Below are positions 46,751 to 56,799 of a DNA stretch of 64,000 nucleotides, piece by piece. Positions within the stretch are counted from its first letter, which is position 1; each line of letters begins with the position of its first letter. This stretch comes from Aegilops tauschii subsp. strangulata. Taxonomy: Eukaryota; Streptophyta; Magnoliopsida; Poales; Poaceae. The stretch covers positions 361,272,267-361,336,266 of the forward strand of contig NC_053040.3 in assembly GCF_002575655.3 (NCBI RefSeq), written 5' to 3'. Made by a program: the position numbers and the translations under genes. The notes beneath the pieces are model-generated. The model searched no databases. It was given only the letters and a program-made list of their open reading frames with translations, and was not told where the DNA came from.

Positions 46751-46968
46751 CCCGAGTATGTTTAGATTGGGTTCATTTTCCCATGCTATGCCCCGGATCC
46801 TACGCAAAATTTCGGCAGCACCTCCCCGCTGTTCTCTTGATACACGTCTCTGCAATAAACAGAGAGGATGTGTACCCGGAGAACAACAGGGGAGGCACTG
46901 ACGAAATTTATGCGTCGGATCCGGAGCAAAGCATATGGGAAAACGAACCCAATCTAAACATACTCGGG
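46751..46968. repeat. Long imperfect inverted repeat (hairpin) in CACTA
   Basis: Left arm starts CCCGAGTATGTTTAGATTGG, right arm ends CCAATCTAAACATACTCGGG. Arms of about 100 bases with scattered mismatches meet at TCTCTG-CAATAAA-CAGAGA. Confidence 0.88.
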
Positions 46969-47009
46969 CTGTCCATGGATAGCGTTGGACAATTCGACAG
47001 AATCAAGGT

Positions 47010-47041
47010 TATAAATATGCAAATGCATGCATATTTATAAC
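47010..47041. repeat. AT-rich palindrome
   Basis: TTATAAATATGCA, six spacer bases, TGCATATTTATAA: a 13-bp perfect inverted repeat 41 bases after the large hairpin. Confidence 0.85.
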
Positions 47042-47394
47042 TATGACGCTTTCGAATGGGAGACACATATTGGTTACGCATACTGATGATTCAAGACACA
47101 TATATATCTAGCTATCAAGTTTCATCGGAATAGATCAAATAATTAATGGGGGAGGAGGACATGTCATTTGTGCTCACCCACGAACGAAGGGGCAGAGCTC
47201 GTCAAACGCACGGCGAGGTCGTCGAACACCAAACCTCGCAGCGATGAAACAACTGGACATTTAAAACTACCCGATCAACACAATTATATATGATGTTTTT
47301 CATAACAAAATCGAAAGATATATGACCTAACTAATAATTCACAAATATATGACCCCGTCGGCTTCTGGAAGGCCAAAGAACACCTTTTCGGGAG

Positions 47395-47532
47395 GTGTCG
47401 GGGGTCGGGGTGTCGTGTCGGTCTCGGGGTGCCGTGTCGGGGTCGGGGTCTCGGGGTCGGGGTGTCGGGTCGGGGTCGGGGTGCCGTGTCGGTGTCGGGG
47501 TCGGGGTGTCGGGTCAGGCTCGGGTTCGGGGT

Positions 47533-47570
<38 letters not shown>

Positions 47571-47829
47571 GTCGGGGTGTCGGGGGTGTCGTGTCGGGGG
47601 TCGGGGTGTCGTGTCGGTGTCGGGGTGCCGTGTCGGTGTCGGGGTGCCGTGTCGGGGTCGGGGTGCTGTTTCGGGGTCGGGGGGTCGGGCTGTCGTGTCG
47701 GGGTCAGGGGGTTAGGGGGTCGGGGGGTCGGGGTGTCGTGTCGGGGTCAGGGGGTTAGGGGGTCGGGTGTCGGGGTGGAGTCGGGGTCGGGTGTCGGGGT
47801 GTGGTGTCGGGGTTGGGGGGTCAGGGGGT
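47395..47829. repeat. G-rich minisatellite (GGGGTC / GGGGTGTC units)
   Basis: Irregular tandem array of GGGTCGGG and GTGTCGGGG words on the plus strand, with runs such as six successive GGGGTC near 47538-47572. High potential for G-quadruplexes. The Gly/Val/Arg/Ser-rich open frames are artefacts of the repeat. Confidence 0.9.
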
Positions 47830-48307
47830 CTTCTCATTCTTCTACTACTTCTACTTCTTCTCATTCTTCTACTTCTTCTCATCCCCCGTCTTCTTCTTCT
47901 TCTTCTTTCTCCTCCTCCTCCTCTTCTTCTTCTTCTTCTTCTTCTTCTTCTTCTTCTTCTTCTTTCTCCTCCTCCTCCTCCTCCTCCTCCTCTTCTTCTT
48001 CTTCTTCTTCTTCTTCTTCTTCTTCTTCTTCTTCTTCTTCTTCTTCTTCTTCTTCTTCTTCCTCCTCCTCCTCCTCCTCCTCCTCCTCCTCCTCCTCTTC
48101 TTCTTCTTCTTCTTCTTCTTCTTCTTCTTCTTCTTCTTCTTCTTCTTTCTCCTCCTCCTCCTCCTCCTCCTCCTCCTCTTCTTCTTCTTCTTCTTCTTCT
48201 TCTTCTTCTTCTTCTTCTTTCTCCTCCTCCTCCTCCTCCTCCTCCTCCTCTTCCTCTTCCTCTTCTTCTTCTTCTTCTTCTTCTTCTTCTTCTTCTTCTT
48301 CCCCCTT
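47830..48307. repeat. Polypyrimidine microsatellite (CTT)n/(CTC)n
   Basis: About 475 bp of pure pyrimidine triplets with alternating CTT and CTC blocks and TTTC interruptions at block ends, suggesting the block itself was duplicated. Poly-Ser, poly-Leu and poly-Phe frames here are not genes. Confidence 0.95.
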
Positions 48308-48464
48308 CTACTTAACCTAAACCTAAACTAAAAACCTAAACTAATTAAAACTAAACTATTTAAACTAATTAAACTAAATAACCTAAACTAATTAATTCTA
48401 AACTGAAAAAACATAAACTAAAAAACCTTATCTAAACAGAAAAAAAAACAAAAAACAGAAAAAA
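48308..48464. repeat. A-rich CCTAAAC/AACTAAT repeats
   Basis: Degenerate repeats of CCTAAACTAA type. It looks telomere-like for a few units but is not a regular telomeric array. Confidence 0.6.
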
Positions 48465-48825
48465 ATGGGAGGGGCTCACTGTGGGGGGCGCCGACGGGTC
48501 GGGGAGGGGCCGGCGACGGGGGGCCGGGGCGGGGCGGTGGAGGAGGCGGGGCGGCGGGGGGCCGGGGCGGGGCGGTGGAGGAGGCGGGGCGGCGGGGGCC
48601 CGGGGCGGCGGGGGGCCGGGGCGGGGCGGTGGAGGAGGCGGCGAGGGGCGCGGGGTGGCGGGGGGCCGGGGCGGCGGGGGGCCGGGGCGGCGGTGGGGCG
48701 CGGGGCGGGGGGGGCGACGGGGCGGTGGGGCGGCGGGGAGCCGGGGCGGCGGGGGCGACGGGGCGGCGGCGGCGGCGGGATCGGAGGAGAAGGGCGCGCG
48801 AGGACGAAGTGAGTAACGGGCGGGG
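48465..48825. repeat. G-rich GGGGCCGGGGCGGCGG array
   Basis: About 360 bp of GGGGCNGGGGCGG words in irregular tandem order. Open frames on both strands are composition artefacts (Gly/Arg or Pro-rich). Confidence 0.9.
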
Positions 48826-48834
48826 GGCACTTGC

Positions 48835-49130
48835 CGTTAGTCAAGTGCCCTCTTTGCCGTCCGCCAGCCTTTGCCGTCCGCCTTTCTGCCTCTTTGCCGT
48901 CTGCTAGCGGACGGCAAAGAGGTGAACCGTTAACATTTTTTCAAATGAGCGGGGGGTGGGGGCCACCACACTCTTTGCCGTCCGCCGGCGGACGGCAAAG
49001 ATTCTTTGCCGTCAGCTGGCAGACGGCAAAGAGCTTCTTTGCCGTCAGCCTTTTCTTTGCCGTCTGCTTATGCGTAGCTGATGGCAAAGAGCTGTTTTGC
49101 CGTCAGCTAGCAGACGGCAAAGAGCTAGCA
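48835..49130. repeat. CACTA subterminal repeat array, right
   Basis: About ten TTTGCCGTC/GACGGCAAA words, several as short inverted pairs (CCGCCGGCGGACGG), mirroring the left array. Confidence 0.88.
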
Positions 49131-49158
49131 GATGGCAAATTAGCTGATTCCAGTAGTG
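49131..49158 (-). repeat. CACTA terminal inverted repeat, right
   Basis: Inverted it reads CACTACTGGAATCAGCTA then ATTTGCCATC, matching the left end. Confidence 0.9.
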
Positions 49159-49161
49159 CGT
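49159..49161. repeat. CACTA target site duplication (right), CGT
   Basis: Partner of 38555-38557. Confidence 0.85.
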
Positions 49162-49234
49162 ATTTACACTTCATATGTTTATCCCCGTTGAAAACTTAAC
49201 CTATATTGTCATCAATCACCAAAAAGGGGGAGAT

Positions 49235-50536
49235 TGTAAGTGCATCTAGTGCCCCTTAGTGATTTTGGTGTATTGAAGACTTATAGGTTAAGGGACTAAT
49301 GTGTTTATGAGTGTACACAGGTCTATAAGTCTATGAGGAGTTTGATATTTACAGATAAAGTCGACCCCTAAAAATGAAGTTCTTCAACTGAAGACTTCGG
49401 ATTTCTGAAGACTTTGAAAGTGAATAAATTGGTGTGACCTTGAAGACTTGGTATTCATTCGAGGAACATGAAGCGTGAAGACTTTTGTTTTCGTAGTTTC
49501 ATTTTCTCTTTCTTGAGTTATAGGAAACAGCGTACTGTTAAAGGGGGTCGAGGAAATACTAAGGTAAAATTTCCATGTGATGCTCAACTCAAAATCCTAC
49601 ACCTACCAATCCCTTCGAGTGAAGCCATTGGAAATCTCATACAGTTCAGTCCTATTCTTCAGTGACAAAGACGAAGTTCTTCTGGTCTCTGAGGAATTTG
49701 TTCTGACTGAGGAGTTAGGAATTCGCCAGTGCGGATTGCCTACACAGTGAGGAACATGATAGCCCTGAGGAATTTGAGCCTCAAATATCCGACCGTTGCT
49801 GTGCTATGCGCCAGCTGTCCCAAAATATCTACCCACCTAATGGTCATATCATTGAAGGGAATTTATGTCTTATCATGTAGGGCTGCTCCCTAGGCTATAA
49901 ATAGCCGCCCCCTACACCCACTAGCTGGTTGGATGCTCCGAGAGAAACTGACACTTGTCATTTGAGAGCATCCCATCCTCCGAGGACTTTGAGCGAAAAT
50001 CATCGAGTGAGGAAAACAGAAACCCAAACACCTACAAACCCAAAGTGATTGAGCATCACTGAAGAGATTGATCTTGCGTAGATCCGACGCTTGTTACATT
50101 TGAAGACTGTGCTTCTTCCAGACGGTTTGGCGTCATGGTCTAGAGCATCCAAGAGGAAATTGTGGATCGCCGAGTGACCGAGTTTGTGAAGGTTTGGAAG
50201 TCACCTGAAGACTTGCCACGAGTGATTGGGCGAGGTCTGTGTGACCTTAGCTCAAGAAGAATACGGTGAGGACTGTGTGTCCGGGACTGTGTGTCCTCGG
50301 GTTTAAATATCTAGCCGCTCCAACTAGATGTACAACTGAGACAGCAGTTGGAACTGGTCTACCAAATCATTGTCTTCACCAAGCTTACTGGTTCTATTTC
50401 CTCAACTCTTTCATTTCCTCATTACAGTAGTTGTGTGCTTGTTCATATCAGTTTGAAGACTTTGACTGAAGACTTTCTCAATTTCCTCAGTTCAATTTCT
50501 TCAGTCTGTTTGTCTTCATCCTGTTTTATCCTGTGT
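49235..50536 (+). repeat. Element C 3' LTR, truncated at its 3' end
   Basis: TGTAAGTGCATCTAG follows AAAAAGGGGGAGAT. TATA box at 49895-49904. It stops at CCTGTGT, about 180-190 bp short of the LTR end, and gag sequence of element D follows directly. Confidence 0.9.
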
Positions 50537-52027
50537 ATCTTGATCATGCGAAGCTTATCTGGGACCGTCTCTCTGAGGTCTATGAAGGTCATCAAACTGT
50601 CATGATCCTTGGTTTGAGGACTTTAAGGAATATCACAAAGCGATGACATTCGAACCAGAATCATCATCTTCTGCACCATGCCTTGCGGCAAAAGATGCAA
50701 AGGTAACTGAATGCTATCTATCTGAATCCAGTGATGATGAATCTGGTGATGAATTTGGACCCAGCTATGTCAAACTTGCTTCCCTTGCCACTAAACAACA
50801 AAGAGCTTTGGAAAAAGTTCAATACATGCTAAATAATAGCGATGATATGTTGGGTGAAGAAATAGATCAGTCGAAAGCTTTGGCTGAGAGTCTTCGGAGA
50901 CTTCAGTCTAAGTTTGACACACTTCAATGTCATCATAACACTCTCTTATCTGATCATGAGAAGCTTTCTTATGAATTTCTTCAAAGGAAGCAAGATCTTG
51001 AAAAGCTAAGAGTGAGTTATGAAGATCTTCAGAAGGAGCGCGATTCATTACTTGCTCAACAAATCAGCGCTTCTCAGGAAGAATTTGTTCCTCCATGCTT
51101 GAAATGCATTGAACGTGAATCTGCTAATTCTTCACCTGAATGTTCAAATGCTTCTAATGCTACAAACTCTTCAACTATATCTGCTATCACTAATTCCTCA
51201 ATTGAGGACATTTCTAGTATCACTGATGATGCAGGGCTGAAGGAATTGTACATGACAGGCATGTACAAAAGCCTCAAAGGGCATCAGACTCTTTGTGATG
51301 TGCTTAAAAAGCATATCCTCATCAGGAACCCTAGGAAAGAGGGTATTGCCTTTGAGAGGAAACTCAATGCTGATGGTACATATTGGAAGCCTGAGCAGTA
51401 CCCCAAAACCTCCTGGGTTGCTGCAGAGGGACCTCCAGTTGATCCATCTAATCTATCTGGCTTTACATGTGAATCTCCTCATTCTTCTGATGAGTCATTT
51501 GACTCCAACTATAAACTGTTCAAAAACAGAATGGTGAAGTATTTGCTAGATATGTTGGCACTAACTGCAGGAACGGTTCCCCTATGAAGAAAATCTGGGT
51601 TCCCAAAAGGTGCCTTGAAAGTCTTCAGGTGAATGTCCTAATGACACCACCTGTGAAGAATAGGAACCCCAGAGAAAATTCTTCATATGGACCAAATTCT
51701 TCATATGGGTCCAAGTCCTCATACGGACAAAATTCCTGACGTGGATCAAATTCCTCAAAAGGATCAAAGTCCTCATATGAATATCATCGTGCTAACAACT
51801 CTGTTTCGTAGGGAAGAGCTAAGGGCTATGAATATGAGCATTATTCTTCTAACCATTATGTTCATAAGTCCTCGAAGAATTTCTTTGTTTATTCATATGC
51901 TTATCCTAACTCCTCTTATGTGAACCGAAATGGATTGGCTTCTATGCCACCTTTCTCATATGGAGCTCGCAGAGTGATGAACTCTTTGCCACCCATTCAG
52001 ATCTGGGTGGTGAAGAAAAAGAACTAA
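50537..52027 (+). pseudogene. gag: Element D gag, short type, 5'-truncated
   Basis: Starts inside the UBN2-like part, frame-shifts near 50600, then is open from MTFEPESSSSAPC through the acidic (ESSDDESGDEF) and coiled-coil part (LSYEFLQRKQDLEKLRVSYE). It loses one base near 51527 in a run of A, shifting the Ser/Tyr-rich tail, which ends VVKKKN. A TGA lies near 51738. No zinc knuckle is present. The truncation joins it to the LTR of C. Confidence 0.88.
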
Positions 52028-52042
52028 TCTCTTATGCAGGGT

Positions 52043-52090
52043 CAGGTCTCCAGACGTGCATAAACGTCTGAAGAATTTCCTGGAGACCTG
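52043..52090 (+). other. Gag-pol spacer hairpin, element D
   Basis: Outer stem CAGGTCTCCAG / CTGGAGACCTG, 11 of 11 pairs. Inside, CAGACGT and ACGTCTG can form a second, overlapping stem. Confidence 0.8.
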
Positions 52091-52263
52091 AAAAGTGCCT
52101 GAAAGGACGCAGGCTAATCATGAAGAAATGAACTCTCATTTCTCACGTCCTCACATTGCTTTATCTGTTCTAGTACTTGATGAAATTGATCTGATGAATT
52201 GTGATGTCATATTCTTCACCGATGAAGTATGTGAGTTCGTAAGCTGCACTAATTCATCTGCAG

Positions 52264-55200
52264 GATGATCAACCCAAAACCATTGGGTGGGTCCTCGTTA
52301 GTGGATGTACAAATCACATGACTGGTGACAAGAATCTATTGATGGATGCTCCCTTATCTCCATTGCATCTAAAGCATATCATCTTCGCTCACGAAGGCAA
52401 AAGTCACGTATTGGGTCTAGGTAAGGTTGCGATCTCAAAGGATCGACATATGGACAAAGTCATGCTTGTCGAGTCCTTGGGATACAACCTCATGTCTGTC
52501 TCAATGCTTTGTGATCTTGATATGGTTGTTTTCTTTGGCAAGTATCGTTGTGTTGTGATCATGGAAGCTGACATTTCCAAAGTCTTCGAAGGCTTTAGGA
52601 GAGGAGACTTGTATATTGTTGATTTATCTTCAAGACCACAACCAGCCGTGTGCCTACTTACAAAAGCTTCAGAAGGCTGGCTATGGCATCGACGACTTGG
52701 TCATGCAGGCATGAGGAATTTTCACACGCTTGCAAAGAAGAAGCATGTCATTGGCATTGAGAATGTCAAATTCCTCAAGGATCACTTATGCAGAGCCTGT
52801 GAAGCTGGAAAGATGACCAAGGCCAAGCATCCAACGAAGACTATCATGACTACTACTCGACCATTTGAATTGCTTCACATGGATCTCTTCGGTCCTAACC
52901 ATTATTCTGCAGTTTCAACTGATGCATCTCAATATGGCTTTGTTATTGTTGATGGTTACTCTCGATACACATGGGTACACATTGTTACTTACAAACATGA
53001 AGTGCAGGAAGTCTTCAAACGATTTTCCTCGAGGGCTTCAACCAACTTTGGTGCGAAGATCAAGCACATCAGAAGTGATAATGGAACTGACTTCAAGAAT
53101 TCTGGTCTTGATGACTATCTTGATGAACTTGGTATTACTCATGAGTTATCTGCTCCTTATACTCCTCGGCAGAATGGCGTCGTGGAGCACAAGAACAGGT
53201 CTCTTGTTGAGATGGCTCGCACTATGCTTGATGAATACAAAATGCCTCGTCGTTTCTGGATTGATGCAATTGATACTGCGTGCCACATCATCAACAGAGT
53301 ATATCTTCACAAATTCTTCAAGAAGATTGCCTATGAACTCCTCACTGACAAGAAACCCAATGTGAGTTATTTCAAAGTCTTCGGTGCTAAATGCTGGATT
53401 AGAGATCCTCATCACAACTCCAAATTTGCACCGAAAGCACATGAAGGTTTTATGCTTGGTTACGGAAAGGACTCGCACACCTACAGAGTCTTCAACAACG
53501 TTCTTCACAAGGTTGTTGAAACTGTACATGTGCGGTTCGATGAAACTAATGACTCGCAAAGAGAGCACCTACCTTCTATGATAGATGAACCAGCACCTGA
53601 GGAAACTATCAAGTTCAAGGCTACTGAGGATGTCATTCCAACCGAAGAATCTGCTGAAGAATTCATTCCAGAACGTGAAGAACGTCAAGCTAATGCACCT
53701 GAAGAAAATGCCGAAGAAAATGGTGCTGAAGAAAATGCTGATCAAATTCCTCGATGACAACCAGCTCATCCTCGCATTGCAAAAGAAGTGCAAATTGAGA
53801 AGATCATTGATGACATTGTAGCACCAGGTCCTCCCACACGCTCAAAAGCTTAACATTTATCTAACTTTTGTGGGCACTTTGCTTTTGTCTCTATCACAGA
53901 GCCCGCTACGGTAGATGAAGCATTTCTGGAGCCTGAGTGGATTCAGGCCATGCAAGAAGAATTACATCAGTTCGAGCTCAACAACGTCTGGGAACTGGTC
54001 AAACGTCCGGATCCTCGCAAGCACAATATCATTGGCACAAAGTGGATCTACCGCAACAAGCAAGATGAAAATGGCCTTGTGGTAAGGAATAAGGCACGGC
54101 TTCTAGCTCAAGGCTACACACAGGTTGAAGGAATTGATTTCGATGAAACTTTTGCACCTGTTGCTAGACTTGAGGCTATTCGCATATTCCTTGCTTATGC
54201 TAACCATCATGATATCACTCTATATCAAATGGATGTGAAAAGTGCATTCCTCAATGGTAAGCTTGAGGAAGAATTATATGTTGCTCAACCCCCAGGTTTT
54301 GAAGATCCAAAGCATCCTGACAAAGTCTTCAGACTCAATAAGGCCCTCTATGGCCTCAAGCAGGCCCCTCGGGCGTGGTATGATACTTTGAAGGAATTCC
54401 TCATGAAGAAAGGCTTCAAACCCGGTTCACTCGAGCCTACTCTTTTCAATAAATCTTATGATGGTAAACTGTTTGTGTGCCAAATATATGTTGATGATAT
54501 TATCTTTGGCTGTACTGACCAATGTTACACTGACGAATTTGGTTATATGATGAGAGAGGAATATGAAATGTCTATGATGGGAGAGTTGAAATTCTTCTTA
54601 GGTCTTCAAACTCGTCAACAACGCAATGGCATATTCATATCTCAAGAGAAATACCTCAAGGCTGTACTGAGGAAATTCGGCATGCAAGATTGCAAAGGCG
54701 TCAAAATTCCTATGCCCACAAATGGCCATCTATGCACTGATGAAAATGGTATTGACTTCGATCAAAAGGTATACCGCTCCATGATTGGTTCCTTATTGTA
54801 TTTATGTGCATCTAGGCTAGATATTATGCTTAGTGTTTGCATGTGTGCCCGATTTCAAGCTACACCGAAGGAGTTACACCATAAGGCTGTGAAGCATATT
54901 CTTCAATATCTAGCTCACACACCAACACTTGGATTATGGTACCCCAAGGGCTCGGCTTTTGATCTCATTGGATATTCTGACTCTGACTATACTGGTGATC
55001 GTGTGGACCGCAAGTCAACATCAGGCACATACCATTTCCTCGGACAATCTTTGGTCTGTTGGTCCTCGAAGAAACAGAACTGCGTATCACTGTCTACTAC
55101 TGAAGCTGAGTACATTGCTGCTGGTCCTTGCTGTGCTCAATTGCTATGGATGAAGCAAACTCTCAAGGACTACGGCGTCAATGTGAAGAATGTGCCTCTC

Positions 55201-55458
55201 TACTGTGACAATGAGAGTGCCATCAAGATTTCTCACAGCCCAGGTCAGCACTCGAAGACCAAGCACATTCAGATTCATCATCATTTTCTTCGTGATCATG
55301 TGTTGAAGGGCAACATTTCTATTGAGCATGTGAAGACTGAAGAACAGCTGGCCGATATCTTCACAAAGCCCTTGGATGAGAAGAGATTTAGCAAGTTGCG
55401 GTGTGAGCTAAATATCTTAGAATCTTTGAATGTTCTTCGAAAAGGACACTCATCCTAA
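52264..55458 (+). pseudogene. pol: Element D pol: best-preserved copy, protease active site lost
   Basis: A single frame of 1,065 codons with two stops, TGA at 53755 and TAA at 53851. The protease reads WVLVSGCTNH: the catalytic Asp is replaced by Val. Integrase: HRRLGHAG, CRACEAGK, HMDLFGP, SDNGTDF and NGVVEHKN, with exactly 35 residues between the last Asp and Glu. Reverse transcriptase: [38 protein letters not shown]. RNase [24 protein letters not shown]. From 53950 the RT-RNase H part is open for 502 codons. It lies 236 bases after the gag stop in the -1 frame. Dead because of the stops and the protease change. Confidence 0.95.
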
Positions 55459-55750
55459 CACTTATGCAAAATTGATGACTTAGATGTTCAACACATGAAG
55501 AAACGTTTTTCTTCAATCAATGAAGACTAACACTCTAAGTGTGAAGAAATTAACAAAGAATTTGATTCTCAGAGCCCTACGACAATTGTACGCGGTGTCT
55601 GAAATCATCATTCTTATACGGTGGGTCACGCCACCACCAAAAGTTGGAAATCTTCAATTTGAGTTTTTCCTCAATTTTTGAAATTCCTCAGTTGTTCATT
55701 TTCTTCAACTTTGCATTGTCTTCACCTTTTCTGTCGATTTTCTTCATTGG

Positions 55751-55806
<56 letters not shown>

Positions 55807-56194
55807 TTTATGTCCTCTACAACATTCACTTATTGCTATTTCTTCAAGTTGTTTTTTCGGCTAAGTGAATGTGATCGGACCCTTCCCCCTCTATGCTAAA
55901 CTCAACCCAATCTATTCACAAATTCTTCATGTGCGTTCGATTTGAAACTCGTTCAAAATCTTCACTGTGTCCTTGTCAGTTGAAGAATTTGTGAACGGAA
56001 CTTTTAACTTATCCTTTCTAAATTTTCGGCTTTTCCGCTCAAACCGTCCCGCATCCCACGAAAACACTTATCTATTCACCCACGATCTCACACGATCTCC
56101 ACTTCTCAGTACGTCGGTGACACATGTCAAGCGAATGAGAAGGGTTAGGGGCACGTTCGTCCAAATTCTTCGGGCGAACAGTTTTTCACCGTGG
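55459..56194 (+). other. Pol-ORF3 spacer of element D with TA microsatellite
   Basis: No gene seen. A TA run at about 55753-55803 is the longest of the three copies. The end leads into the ORF3 promoter with a conserved AACAGTTTTTCACCGTGG. Confidence 0.6.
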
Positions 56195-56470
56195 CTATAA
56201 ATACCCCTCCCCTTCCTCACTTCTCTTTTACTCCGCTCGATCTCACTCCCGCTCGAGCTTCTCAAACCCTAGCGCTGCCACTACTTCATCATCGCCGGTG
56301 AGGAAGAGCTTCACTGCCTCGACCTCGTCGCCGTCGTACTCGCGTCGGCCGCGGATTTCTTCACTCCGCCGCCGCCGTAGCTGTCTTCCTCAGCCGAGTT
56401 AGGGCGTGGAAGATCTGCACAAACGAACTTCACATCTCCACTTCCCAGGTCGTCGTGTTCTTCGTCCAGG
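56195..56470 (+). promoter_or_regulatory. Internal promoter and leader exon of ORF3, element D
   Basis: CTATAAATA at 56195-56203, then CCCCTCCCCTTCCTCAC, CAAACCCTAGC and a GC-rich leader to donor CCAGG|GTAATT. It has no counterpart in the LTR apart from a TATA box. Confidence 0.65.
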
Positions 56471-56793
56471 GTAATTAAAAGTTACTTTTACTGCCCTCTT
56501 TGATTCAAATGATTTCTACAAAATCCTCAAAGGTGTTTTTCTTCAAATCTTCACACACTAAACACCTCACATGTCATCTGTTCTTGATTCATTTCTCTAA
56601 GTTATATTTTTCTTCAAGATTCCTCAATTGTGTGGATTTCTGATCTGAACAACTCTGGAACCTAAGAAAAAGAATGCTTAGTGAAATTCTTCAAGACTAA
56701 TCTGGTCAAATTCCTCAAACTTGTTTTTCTTGAAAAACCTCTGAGAACGCATATGACCTCTCCAAATTCCTCGCAACTATACTCTGTTCACAG
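56471..56793 (+). other. Predicted intron in the ORF3 leader, element D
   Basis: 323 bp; donor GTAATTAAAAG, T-rich body, acceptor CTGTTCACAG; the ATG of ORF3 follows at 56800. Confidence 0.68.
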
Positions 56794-56799
56794 GTACTC

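Larger units (their letters stand above)
46611..47394. promoter_or_regulatory. Presumed 5' region of the transposase gene with large hairpin
   Basis: No gene seen. On the minus strand this is upstream of the transposase start codon. It contains the 218-bp hairpin at 46751-46968 and an AT-rich palindrome at 47010-47041. Promoter function is inferred from position. Confidence 0.45.
38558..49158 (-). mobile_element. CACTA DNA transposon, about 10.6 kb, with two genes
   Basis: Ends CACTACAGGAAACAGCTA and, inverted, CACTACTGGAATCAGCTA; CGT duplications on both sides; subterminal arrays of TTTGCCGTC in both orientations at both ends. Two genes on the minus strand: a TNP2-type transposase gene (42993-46610, decayed) and a second eight-exon gene (40392-42855, open). 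It sits in the 3' untranslated region of element C and is the youngest layer that can be placed in the nest. Strand is assigned from its genes. Confidence 0.95.
25520..50536 (+). mobile_element. Element C: Sirevirus inserted in B gag, carrying a CACTA transposon
   Basis: 5' LTR, mutated primer site, long-type gag, pol, ORF3 cassette, 3' untranslated region with the CACTA insertion, and a 3' LTR that ends early. The expected right-hand target duplication (AGACT, 25515-25519) is missing because a deletion removed the end of the 3' LTR. All ORFs carry stops. Confidence 0.9.

Noticed and set aside
47349..48320. Long open frames rich in Gly/Val/Ser, then poly-Ser, poly-Leu or poly-Phe
   Set aside because: They are translations of the G-rich and CTT/CTC arrays. 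All three frames are open, as expected for triplet repeats without stop codons.
48308..48440. Telomere-like CCTAAAC repeats
   Set aside because: Only a few irregular units mixed with AACTAATT; part of the repeat-rich CACTA arm, not an interstitial telomere.
48432..48907. Pro/Arg/Ala-rich and Gly-rich open frames on both strands
   Set aside because: Explained by the GGGGCCGGGGCGG array; no domain and no splice or promoter context.
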